Assembly: GCA_035295985.1 (NCBI GenBank)
Contig: DATHBT010000152.1
Coordinates: 1-12,720 of the forward strand
Source of the DNA: JAIVGV01 sp035295985
Lineage (GTDB): Bacteria; Acidobacteriota; Blastocatellia; Pyrinomonadales; Pyrinomonadaceae
Direction: 5' to 3'
DNA: 12,720 nt
The notes beneath the pieces were generated by a model that was given only the letters and a program-made list of their open reading frames with translations, searched no databases and was not told the origin of the DNA. Below are positions 5,979 to 12,720 of this stretch, in pieces (the first letter of the stretch is position 1; every line of letters starts with the position of its first letter). The position numbers were made by a program, and so were the translations under genes.

Positions 5979-8900
5979 ATGCGTTCCCTCATGACAACAC
6001 CTCGCGTCCGCCCCCTCTTGCGCCGCGGCGGCAAAGGCGCGCGCGTCGCTTTCGCGTCCCTGCTGCTGCTCTCGTGCGCCGCCGCGCTCGCCGCCCCCGC
6101 GTCCCGGCCGATGCCGCTCGATGCCCACTCTTCCGCGCGGGACGTGCCCGCCTCGTCCGCGTTCACGGCGGCGGCGCGGAGGCCGCTACAGGCCGCAGAC
6201 ACTTGGACGCGCCTCGGCCCCGTCATCGGCAAGATCGCCGATCTCGCGGAGTCGCCGTCGAACCCTGCGGTCGTTTACGCCGCCGTCGATGTCGAGAGCG
6301 GGGCGTTCGCCGAGGGCGGCAACGGCGCGAAGGTTAGCAACGGCGTTTACAAGTCCGTGGACGGCGGACTGACTTGGGCCGCGACGGGGCTGACCGGCAA
6401 GACGCTCCACACGGTCGCGGTCGATCCGACGAACGCCGCTACGGTTTACGCGGGCGGCTTCCGCTCCGGCGTCTTCAAATCGACGGACGGCGGCCGGACA
6501 TGGGGCGGCCCGTACCGGCCGGCGAACCAGCTTGAGCCGGACGCCTACTTCCTGGTCGTCCACCCGCAGACGCCCACGACTCTCTATGCCAGTTTCTCCG
6601 CCAACTTCAGCGGCCTGTTCCGCAGCACCGACGGCGGTCTGACGTGGACGCTGGCTACAGGTTCCACCACGCCCCTCCTCCAAGTCAGCTTCGATCCGCA
6701 GGCCCCCTCCGTCATCTACGCGGCCGGCGGGTCGGGTTCTTCGGCGGGCGTCGTCTTCAAATCGACGGACAACGGGCAGTCGTGGAGCAGGGTGGGCACG
6801 GGGCTGCCTTCGGGCGACCTGACGAGCGCGGTCGCCGTCGATCCGTCGAACACGTCCGTGCTCTACGTGGGTATGAGTACGACCGGCGTCGCCAAAAGCA
6901 CTGACGGCGGACAGTCCTGGGCCGCCGCCGGTGCGGGACTGCCGCCGGCCGCAGGCGTCGCCGAATTGATCTTCGATACAGCGAATCCGCCGGCCGTCGT
7001 CGCCGCGACCCGGGCGGGGGTTTACAAGACTATGGACGCCGGCCAGTCGTGGTCGGCCACGGCCCTCGCGCCCACCGCCGTCCAGTCGCTCGCGCGGTTG
7101 GGCGGCAACGCCCCGACCATGCTCGCGGGCACGCGCGGCCTCGGCATCTACAGGAGTGGGGACGCGGGCGCGACGTGGTCGCTGAGCGGCGCGGGGCTGC
7201 CACGGCCCGCCGTCCGCCTACTCGCCGTCAGCACGACCGACCCGGCCCGCATCTACGCGGGGACGGACGATGGCCTGTATGAGACCGGCGACCGCGGTGC
7301 CAACTGGTCAATCGCACCCATCTCTAACCCCCTCGGCCGCCCCGTCCGCGGCCTCGCGCTCGATCCGCTCAACCCCTCGACCCTGTACGTCGGCCTCGAC
7401 TACACGGGCCTCTTCAAGTCGGCCGACGGGGGCGCGACGTGGGCACAGTTCTTCATGGCGAACAGCCCCTTTCTCGCACTCGCCATCGATCCCTCGACGC
7501 CCTCGACGTTCTACTGGTCAATCTACACGACCAATTTCTACAAGGCGACGGGCGGCGGCGCGCTGTTCGGTAGGATCAGCTCGCCGGGCGTCGCGGCGGC
7601 GATAGCCGTCGATCCGACCAACTCGCAGATCGTTTACGCCGGCACTTCGTTCACCGTGGCGAAGAGCACCAACGGCGGCGGCTCGTGGGCCTCGACCCCG
7701 CTCCGCGCCCAGTCGCCGCGTGGTGAGTTCATCAGGTCGCTGGCAATCGACCCGAACGCCACCTCGACCGTCTATGCCACGCTCTACAAGACCGACGCCG
7801 ACCCGCACGGCGCGTACCGCAGCACGGACGGCGGCCAGACTTGGCAGCCGGTCTTCGCCGACGCCGCCTCCCCGCCCCTGAGCATCGCCGTCACCCCGTC
7901 CGATCCGAACGTCGTCTATGCGGGGACGGCCGCGGGCGTCGTCCGCAGCGCCGACGCCGGCCTGACCTCGCAGCCCTTCGCCGACGGCATCCCCGCCGGC
8001 ACTGCCGTCCACGCGCTCGCCTTCGACGCGGCCGGGCAGTACCTCTACGCGGGCACGAGCGACGGCGTCTTCCGCGCCCAAATCTCGCCCTGCGGATACG
8101 TGCCGACGCCGAAAACACAGTCGTTCACCGCCGCGGGCGGCGCGGGCGCTTTCAACATCGTTCACCTGCGCCCGGACATCGTGGTGGGGCCGGGGGCGAG
8201 TGGCTGCGGGCTGTCCGCGGCCACGTCCGGCGCTGACTGGATCACGATCCGCGCCGTCTCGGAGACGAACGCCGGCGTCACCATCGACTACGCGGTCGCG
8301 CCCAACGAGGGCAACGCCCGCGGCGGCGTCATACGCATCCGCAACCAGGTCGTCCACGTCGCGCAATCGGCCGCGCCGTCCGCGTTCGCCTTCGCCGCGG
8401 CCGAGCAGACGGTCGGCGAGGGCGACCCGGCGGGCGCGCAGTTCATCATCACGCGCCACGGCGACAACACCTTCCCAGCCTCCGTCACCTACGCGACCGT
8501 TGACGACCCGGCGGCCGTCCCCTGCGACCCGACGGCCACCCGGCCCGATGGCACGCCCTACCCGCGCGGCGCGGCCTACGCCCGCTGCGACTACGCGACG
8601 ACCATCGACACGGTCTCCTTCGCCGCGGGCGAGACCTCGAAGACCGTCCGCGTCCCGCTCGTTGACGACGGGCACGCCGAAGGGCCGGAGACCTTCCGCC
8701 TCGCACTATCGCAGCCCTCCGGAGACACCTCGCTCGCCGCGCGGTCGTCCGTCGCCGTCATCATCGCCGACAACGACGGCGCGGACGCGCCGAACCCGAT
8801 CTACCGGAACAACTTCTTCGTCCGCCAGCAGTACCTCGACTTCCTCTCCCGCGAGCCGGAGGCGGGCGAGCCTTGGACGGCGATCCTCGACCGCTGCCCG

Positions 8901-9533
8901 GACGTGTACGGCGACCCCGGTTGCGACCGCGTCCTCGTCTCGCAGTCGTTCTTCCAGTCGCCGGAGTTCCAGCTCAAGGGGTTCTTCGTCTATAACTTCT
9001 ACAAGGTGGCTTTCGGGCGGCTGCCGCTCTACGCCGAAATCACCTCGGACATGCGGGGCGTGACGGGGCAGACGCCGGAGGAGGTCTTCTTCAAGCGCCA
9101 CATCTACACCCAGACTTTCGTCGAGCGGCCCGAGTTCAAAGCCATCTACGACTCGAAGAACGGCGCACAGTACGTCGAAGCCCTGGCCGCTCGCTACAAC
9201 CTCCAGCGCATCACCACGCACGACCCCGCGAATCCAGACGGCGGCCAGAAGGTGACGCTCACGACCGCCGATCTGGGCACCGGGCTCGCCACGGGCCGCT
9301 ACAGCCGCGCCCAAATCCTGCGGGCCTTCGTGCAGTCGGACGAGGTGAACGCGGCCGAGTTCAACCGCGCCTTCGTCGCGATGCAGTACTTCGGGTATTT
9401 GAGGCGCGACCCCGAGCCGACGGGCTACCAGGCGTGGCTCGACTACCTGGGACGGAACCCCGGCGACTACCGGACGATGGTCAACGGCTTCGCCAACTCG
9501 GCCGAGTACGTCCTGCGCTTCGGGAGGCGGTAG
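5979..9533 (+). CDS. Large exported protein: BNR/sortilin-type beta-propellers, BACON-like, Calx-beta and DUF4214-like region
   Basis: The 1184-residue product begins with a signal peptide: basic residues to about 21, a hydrophobic core 22-38, and possible cleavage after ALAA. LLSC (30-33) also passes as a loose lipobox, so it may instead be a lipoprotein. Residues 80-700 contain about 14 propeller units of 40-52 residues. Each pairs a line of the type AVDPTNAATVYAG with an Asp-box such as FKSTDGGRTW; clear Asp-boxes start at about 124, 166, 214, 260, 305, 349, 391, 434, 479, 561 and 613, with degenerate ones at 521, 655 and 697. This count suits two seven-bladed propellers. Then come a BACON-like domain (about 703-797), Calx-beta (802-932, with VGEGD and FAAGETSKT) and a DUF4214-like region (about 940-1180) with FL-REP and LRRDPEPTGYQAWLDYL. 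The role is probably surface binding or adhesion; no catalytic residues were identified. GGAAG precedes the ATG by four bases; a second ATG at 5991 is possible. It appears to be monocistronic. Confidence 0.9.
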   Translation: MRSLMTTPRVRPLLRRGGKGARVAFASLLLLSCAAALAAPASRPMPLDAHSSARDVPASSAFTAAARRPLQAADTWTRLGPVIGKIADLAESPSNPAVVYAAVDVESGAFAEGGNGAKVSNGVYKSVDGGLTWAATGLTGKTLHTVAVDPTNAATVYAGGFRSGVFKSTDGGRTWGGPYRPANQLEPDAYFLVVHPQTPTTLYASFSANFSGLFRSTDGGLTWTLATGSTTPLLQVSFDPQAPSVIYAAGGSGSSAGVVFKSTDNGQSWSRVGTGLPSGDLTSAVAVDPSNTSVLYVGMSTTGVAKSTDGGQSWAAAGAGLPPAAGVAELIFDTANPPAVVAATRAGVYKTMDAGQSWSATALAPTAVQSLARLGGNAPTMLAGTRGLGIYRSGDAGATWSLSGAGLPRPAVRLLAVSTTDPARIYAGTDDGLYETGDRGANWSIAPISNPLGRPVRGLALDPLNPSTLYVGLDYTGLFKSADGGATWAQFFMANSPFLALAIDPSTPSTFYWSIYTTNFYKATGGGALFGRISSPGVAAAIAVDPTNSQIVYAGTSFTVAKSTNGGGSWASTPLRAQSPRGEFIRSLAIDPNATSTVYATLYKTDADPHGAYRSTDGGQTWQPVFADAASPPLSIAVTPSDPNVVYAGTAAGVVRSADAGLTSQPFADGIPAGTAVHALAFDAAGQYLYAGTSDGVFRAQISPCGYVPTPKTQSFTAAGGAGAFNIVHLRPDIVVGPGASGCGLSAATSGADWITIRAVSETNAGVTIDYAVAPNEGNARGGVIRIRNQVVHVAQSAAPSAFAFAAAEQTVGEGDPAGAQFIITRHGDNTFPASVTYATVDDPAAVPCDPTATRPDGTPYPRGAAYARCDYATTIDTVSFAAGETSKTVRVPLVDDGHAEGPETFRLALSQPSGDTSLAARSSVAVIIADNDGADAPNPIYRNNFFVRQQYLDFLSREPEAGEPWTAILDRCPDVYGDPGCDRVLVSQSFFQSPEFQLKGFFVYNFYKVAFGRLPLYAEITSDMRGVTGQTPEEVFFKRHIYTQTFVERPEFKAIYDSKNGAQYVEALAARYNLQRITTHDPANPDGGQKVTLTTADLGTGLATGRYSRAQILRAFVQSDEVNAAEFNRAFVAMQYFGYLRRDPEPTGYQAWLDYLGRNPGDYRTMVNGFANSAEYVLRFGRR

Positions 9534-9542
9534 CCTTGCGCC

Positions 9543-9565
9543 GCGGCCGTGCGTGAGGGGGCCGC
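9543..9565 (+). terminator. GC-rich hairpin after the propeller-protein gene
   Basis: GCGGCC (9543-9548) pairs perfectly with GGCCGC (9560-9565) around an 11-base loop, nine bases after the stop codon. No T-tract follows. In GC-rich genomes such tail-less hairpins sometimes mark transcript ends, so this is a possible but unproven terminator. Confidence 0.35.
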
Positions 9566-9583
9566 TGCGGGCGGGCCTCGTGC

Positions 9584-9612
9584 TTGCCCGCGCGGGGCTG
9601 TTCCCGTATAAT
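9584..9612 (+). promoter_or_regulatory. Promoter of the rimP-nusA-infB operon
   Basis: TTGCCC (9584-9589) and a perfect TATAAT (9607-9612) are separated by 17 bases, the ideal sigma-70 spacing. This is by far the best promoter-like sequence seen in the window. Transcription should start near 9619, giving a leader of about 90 bases before rimP. A 6-bp inverted repeat (GCGGGC 9571-9576, GCCCGC 9586-9591) overlaps the -35 box and could be an operator or chance. Confidence 0.75.
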
Positions 9613-9646
9613 CCGCCTCTTGCACGGAGCGCGGCGGCGTTGTCCG

Positions 9647-9673
9647 AGTGGGTTCGCGCCCACTTTTTATTTT
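9647..9673 (+). terminator. Intrinsic-terminator-like hairpin in the rimP operon leader (putative attenuator)
   Basis: AGTGGG (9647-9652) pairs with CCCACT (9659-9664) around a six-base loop, TTCGCG. Nine of the ten bases after the stem's CCCAC are T (9664-9673, one A). This is the form of a Rho-independent terminator. It lies after the likely start site near 9619 and before the rimP ATG at 9709. It would therefore stop transcripts before the operon's own genes, which points to attenuation rather than termination of the upstream gene. No clear alternative antiterminator stem was found by eye. Confidence 0.6.
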
Positions 9674-9708
9674 GGGCGGGAGGTTTTTTTGACGGGGGGG
9701 CGAGCGGG

Positions 9709-10242
9709 ATGGAGCCGGCAGAGATCGAGGGGCGCATCAGGGAGATTGTGGATCGCGTGGCGGCCGAGCAGGGGCTCGAGCACGTCCACACGGAGATCGG
9801 GGTACTGGGCCGCCACGCCACCGTGCGCATCTTCATCGACAAGCCGGGCGGGGTGACCCACGAGGACTGCTCGGCGGTCAGCCACCACGTCGGCACGATC
9901 CTCGACGTGGAAGACTTCATCAGTTCGACGTATAACCTCGAAGTCTCCTCGCCCGGCCTCGAACGCGGCCTCTACAAGCTGGCCGACTACGAGCGGTTCG
10001 CCGGCCGCGACGCCAAGGTCAAGACGCGCGAGGCGATCAACGGCCAGCGCAACTTCCGCGGCCGGATCGTCTCGGTCGAGGGCGACAAGGTGATTTTCGA
10101 CGACAAGACGAGCGGGAGCGTCACGTTCCCCGTCGCGTCGGTCGTGAAGGCGAACCTGGAGATCGACGTGGAAGAGGAGTTCCGCCGCGCGGAGGAGCGC
10201 GAGCGGGCCGCCAAGCAGGCGGCGGGCAGCACAACTGAATAA
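9709..10242 (+). CDS. rimP: RimP, ribosome maturation factor
   Basis: RimP assists maturation of the 30S ribosomal subunit. The 177 residues show the normal two-domain form: an N-terminal alpha/beta domain (about 3-83) with VRIFIDKPGGVTHEDCSAVS at 39-58 and the family hallmark LEVSSPGLERGL (77-88), then a C-terminal Sm-like barrel (about 90-153) ending in a charged helix rich in Glu and Arg. The usual residue after LER is often Pro or Asp; here it is Gly. The ATG at 9709 fits the domain start. The frame is open back to 9553, but that extension runs through the promoter and leader hairpin and is not credible. The ribosome-binding site is indistinct, within a run of seven G (9694-9700) and GAGCGGG. 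It is the first gene of the rimP-nusA-infB operon. Confidence 0.93.
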   Translation: MEPAEIEGRIREIVDRVAAEQGLEHVHTEIGVLGRHATVRIFIDKPGGVTHEDCSAVSHHVGTILDVEDFISSTYNLEVSSPGLERGLYKLADYERFAGRDAKVKTREAINGQRNFRGRIVSVEGDKVIFDDKTSGSVTFPVASVVKANLEIDVEEEFRRAEERERAAKQAAGSTTE

Positions 10243-10252
10243 CAACTGAATA
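10231..10252. repeat. Exact 11-bp tandem duplication across the rimP stop codon
   Basis: ACAACTGAATA occurs twice in direct succession (10231-10241 and 10242-10252). The rimP stop TAA spans the junction of the two copies, so the first copy encodes the last residues and the second is non-coding. It is probably a recent slippage or duplication event. Confidence 0.8.
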
Positions 10253-10264
10253 GCCGAGCCGCTT

Positions 10265-10304
10265 CCCCGCCCCGCGAGACTGCGGAAGGCGGGAACGGGC
10301 GGGG
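10265..10304 (+). other. Hairpin in the rimP-nusA gap
   Basis: CCCCGCCC (10265-10272) is perfectly complementary to GGGCGGGG (10297-10304), an 8-bp GC stem with a 24-base loop. An alternative partial stem is possible between TTCC/CCGCC and the GGCGGGAA inside the loop. It sits 23 bases before the nusA start, and no T-run follows. It may affect processing or translation of the operon transcript. Confidence 0.5.
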
Positions 10305-10327
10305 CGGAGTCGGGAACTGAAAAGTTT

Positions 10328-12394
10328 ATGAGCGCATCCATCGGCCAGAGCATCGACACGCTGTGCAAGGAGAAGGGCATCGACCGCGAGATCGTCATCG
10401 AGGCGATGAAGGAGGCGGTGCGCGCGGCGGCGCGGCGGCAGTTCAAGTCGGGCGAGGAGATCGAAGTCGAGTGGTCGAACGAGACGGGCATCGAGCTGTT
10501 CGCGCAGAAGGTGATCGTCGAGCAGGTCGAGAACCCCGGCCGCGAGATGTCGCTCGAAGAGGCGCGCGAGCTGGCCGGCGACGAGGTTGACGTGGGCGAC
10601 GAGCTGCAAATCCCGCTGCCGATGGAGGAGATGGGCCGCATCGCCGCGCAGACCGCCAAGCAGATCCTCTTCCAGAAGGTCAGGGACGCCGAGCGGCAGA
10701 ACATCTACGAGCAGTACATCGACAAGGTCGGCGACCTGATCAACGGCTTCACCAAGCGGTTCGAGCGCGGCGACATCATCGTCGATCTCGGCACGGTCGA
10801 GGCGATTCTGCCGCGCAAGGAGCAGTCGCGCGGCGAGCAGTGGAACCAGGGCGAGCGCATCCGCGTCGTCATCCACGACGTGCTCAAGGAGTCGAAGGGG
10901 CCGCAGATCGAGGTCTCGCGCTCGTCGCCGGAGCTGTTGAAGCGCCTCTTCGAGATGGAGGTGCCGGAGATTTACGACGAGACGGTCGTCATCAAGTCGG
11001 CCGTGCGCGAGCCGGGCGAGCGCGCCAAGATCGCCGTCGCCTCGAACGAGCGCGACGTTGACCCGGTGGGCGCGTGCGTCGGCATGAAGGGTTCGCGCGT
11101 GCAGGCGATCATACGGGAGCTGCGCGGCGAGAAGATCGACATCATCGAGTGGTCGGAAGAGCCTTCAGTCTTCGCCGCGAACGCCCTCTCGCCCGCCAAA
11201 GTTAATCAGGTTCGCATCACCGACATCGAGAAGCGGCAGATGGAGGTGATCGTCAACGAGGATCAGCTCTCCTTAGCCATCGGCAAGCGCGGGCAGAACG
11301 TGCGGCTCGCGACGAAGCTGGTCGGGTGGAACATAGACATCCGCAGCGAGGAGGAGATCAAGCGCGAGGTCGCCGAGCAGATGGGCGCGCTCATCGCGTC
11401 GGGCGGCCCCGTGCCGCTGACCGTCATCGACGGCATCACGGCCGCGACCGCGCAGGCCCTAAACGAGCGCGGCATCGAGGACATCGACGCGCTGGCCGCC
11501 GTCCCGCTCGACGACCTGGTCGAATTCCTCGACACCTCGCTCGACGAGGCGCAGGCCATCCTCGACTCGGCGCAGCAGATCATCGCCGCGCGCGAGCGCG
11601 CCCTGCACGGCGGCGAGGGGGAAGGCGCCGAGGGCGGCGAGGGTGTTGAAGAAGGCGCCGCCGCCGTCGCCACCGGCGGCGAGGCCGGGGCAATCGAAGG
11701 CCCGGCTTCCGTGGCGGGCGCGTCCGGCGAGTCAGCCGGCGAAGGTGTTGACGAAGGCGGCGGCGCTTCGGCTTCCGCCGCGACTGCGGAGACTGCCGCA
11801 GGTGACGACGTGACTGCTGGTGACGCGGACGACGCGGGGGCGGGCGGCGAGGGCGCTCACGACATTGCCGCGGGCGATGTCGAGCAGCACGCCTACTCGG
11901 CCGAGTCCGATCCGAATGTGCCGGCCCGCGAGGTCGAGCCTTCGGAAGAGAGCATCGCCGCGGGCTACGACGAGGCCGTGCGCGCCGGCCTGCCTTTCCG
12001 CGCCGAGCCGGAGCACCTGGCCGCCGAGTCGGCCGACCCCGTCGCGCTCAGCGAGATCGAGCAGATGCCCGCGGACGAACTCATCCTGCAGGAGGCCGGC
12101 CGCGACCTCAGGCCCGACACGATCACGCCCGCCCCGCACCTGACCTCGACCGACGCCGCGCTCATCGCGGACGAGGACGAGGCCGACGAGGGCGAGCCGC
12201 CCGTCGAAGAAGATGCGCCGTTCTCGCCGGCCGCCTCGGCGACGGAAGTCTCGGCCCCCGAACATATGGTTTCGTCAGAGCCTGCGCCCGTCTATCGCGA
12301 GGGCGTGAACGAAGAGGCGAGTGATGAGACGACCGACGCAGAGGATCGCGCTGTAGGCGATGAGAAGCCCGATGCTTCGCGCAGCGCAGAGTAG
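10328..12394 (+). CDS. nusA: NusA, transcription elongation/termination factor with long acidic C-terminal tail
   Basis: NusA binds RNA polymerase and nascent RNA and controls pausing, termination and antitermination. Domains in order: N-terminal RNAP-binding domain (about 1-125), S1 (about 133-197, with RGDIIVDLGTVEAILPRKE), KH1 (about 200-278, with GACVGMKGSRVQAI and DIIEWSEEP), KH2 (about 280-345, with LAIGKRGQNVRLA), and a helix-hairpin-helix domain (about 362-422, with VIDGITAATAQALNERGIEDI). Residues 426-688 form a tail rich in Glu, Gly, Ala and Asp, predicted by eye to be disordered. At 688 residues it is much longer than common NusA proteins (about 350-500). The tail is in frame with the core and ends at a single stop, so it is not an obvious frameshift. 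It follows rimP by 85 bp; no good Shine-Dalgarno sequence precedes the ATG, so translation may depend on coupling or on leader structure. Confidence 0.96.
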   Translation: MSASIGQSIDTLCKEKGIDREIVIEAMKEAVRAAARRQFKSGEEIEVEWSNETGIELFAQKVIVEQVENPGREMSLEEARELAGDEVDVGDELQIPLPMEEMGRIAAQTAKQILFQKVRDAERQNIYEQYIDKVGDLINGFTKRFERGDIIVDLGTVEAILPRKEQSRGEQWNQGERIRVVIHDVLKESKGPQIEVSRSSPELLKRLFEMEVPEIYDETVVIKSAVREPGERAKIAVASNERDVDPVGACVGMKGSRVQAIIRELRGEKIDIIEWSEEPSVFAANALSPAKVNQVRITDIEKRQMEVIVNEDQLSLAIGKRGQNVRLATKLVGWNIDIRSEEEIKREVAEQMGALIASGGPVPLTVIDGITAATAQALNERGIEDIDALAAVPLDDLVEFLDTSLDEAQAILDSAQQIIAARERALHGGEGEGAEGGEGVEEGAAAVATGGEAGAIEGPASVAGASGESAGEGVDEGGGASASAATAETAAGDDVTAGDADDAGAGGEGAHDIAAGDVEQHAYSAESDPNVPAREVEPSEESIAAGYDEAVRAGLPFRAEPEHLAAESADPVALSEIEQMPADELILQEAGRDLRPDTITPAPHLTSTDAALIADEDEADEGEPPVEEDAPFSPAASATEVSAPEHMVSSEPAPVYREGVNEEASDETTDAEDRAVGDEKPDASRSAE

Positions 12395-12609
12395 CCGCCC
12401 CGCGTGGGGCTGGAGCGTCGCGCGGGTGCGCGGCGCGTTCGGAACAGACCCGCCCTAAGTCCGCCCGCCGCAGCGGTCTCGCGCCCTCCGAAGACGCGAA
12501 GACGCGCGCTCCGGCCGGAGACGACGGGCGAGTCATAGAGTGTGGCCCGTTGAACTCTGGAAAAGCGAGCGACGCCGTCGAAGTTTAAAGCGTCGAAGGT
12601 AAGGAGTGC
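12395..12609 (+). other. nusA-infB intergenic region (no gene recognised)
   Basis: This 215-bp gap would be the usual place for ylxR or a ribosomal L7Ae-like gene, but I see neither. Directly after the nusA stop, GCCCC and GGGGC form a 5-bp stem with a GCGT loop (12397-12410) and no T-run. Other elements are a perfect 12-bp palindrome CTCCGGCCGGAG (12509-12520) and a direct repeat CGTCGAAG (12576-12583 and 12591-12598). The frame after the nusA stop stays open for 47 codons, which is unremarkable in GC-rich DNA. No convincing promoter was found. Confidence 0.6.
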
Positions 12610-12720
12610 ATGAGCGTTTCACCGTCCAAGATTCGTATCTACGATTTAGCCAAAGAGCTTAAGCAGGAGTCCAAGCGCCTGATCGAGGAGATCAGGCGCG
12701 AGGGCGTGGACGTGAGCGTG
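12610..12720 (+). CDS. infB: Translation initiation factor IF-2 (partial, N-terminus only)
   Basis: Only the first 37 residues are in the window. After a short lead, residues 6-36 show the IF2_N signature SKIRIYDLAKELKQESKRLIEE and REGVDVS. This small helical domain is found at the N-terminus of many bacterial IF-2 proteins. IF-2 is the GTPase that places initiator tRNA on the 30S subunit and promotes subunit joining; its GTPase domains lie beyond the right edge. A strong AAGGAG (12601-12606) precedes the ATG by three bases and fixes the start. Position after nusA is the classical operon order. Confidence 0.93.
   Translation, partial: MSVSPSKIRIYDLAKELKQESKRLIEEIRREGVDVSV

Noticed and set aside
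9641..9668. tRNA T-arm-like sequence GTGGGTTCGCGCCCAC
   Set aside because: Acceptor, D and anticodon arms cannot be built around it, and the T-rich tail fits a terminator better.
9674..9700. G-quadruplex before rimP
   Set aside because: G-runs exist, but the middle loop would be about 13 bases with a T-run, so the case is weak in such GC-rich DNA.
9553..9708. N-terminal extension of rimP
   Set aside because: It runs through the TATAAT promoter and the leader hairpin; RimP homology begins at 9709.
12162..12536. Minus-strand open frame of 124 codons at the nusA end
   Set aside because: Mostly antisense to the nusA tail, Arg/Pro-rich, and without recognisable domain or ribosome-binding site.

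Overview
This window is a strongly GC-rich stretch of bacterial chromosome. It holds six protein genes and two gene-flanking repeat arrays. The most likely source is a member of Acidobacteriota, perhaps Blastocatellia or Pyrinomonadaceae-like. That is an inference from gene style: a zinc-ribbon serine/threonine kinase with a multi-pass membrane tail, a very large secreted propeller/Calx-beta/DUF4214-like protein, and heptamer repeats in gene-flanking DNA. No rRNA or tRNA gene was seen that could settle it.

Left part (1-5340): the minus strand carries a kinase gene that runs off the left edge. Its start faces the divergent gene for UvrA, the damage sensor of nucleotide excision repair. The 194-bp gap between them holds an inverted array of about 7-bp repeats (word ATTGCGG/CCGCAAT) lying between two TACAAT promoter-like hexamers. 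The 117-bp gap after uvrA is almost filled by a second inverted heptamer array with a different word (GCTGTTA/TAACGGC). Next comes a small YqeY-family gene.

Middle (5979-9533): one gene encodes an exported protein of 1184 residues. Its order is signal peptide, about 14 sortilin/BNR-type propeller blades, a BACON-like domain, a Calx-beta domain and a C-terminal DUF4214-like region. It looks like an accessory surface or secreted gene placed between housekeeping genes.

Right part (9540-12720): this is the start of the conserved translation/transcription operon rimP-nusA-infB, with infB cut by the right edge. A near-consensus promoter (TTGCCC, 17 bp, TATAAT) is followed, within the leader and before rimP, by a hairpin with a T-rich tail. 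That arrangement suggests attenuation of the operon, possibly by NusA itself. NusA carries an unusual acidic, low-complexity C-terminal tail of about 260 residues. No ylxR-like gene was found between nusA and infB.

The most interesting signals are the paired heptamer arrays flanking uvrA, the leader terminator before rimP-nusA, the NusA tail, and a UvrA zinc finger in which one of four cysteine ligands is replaced by aspartate. None of these proves a new system.
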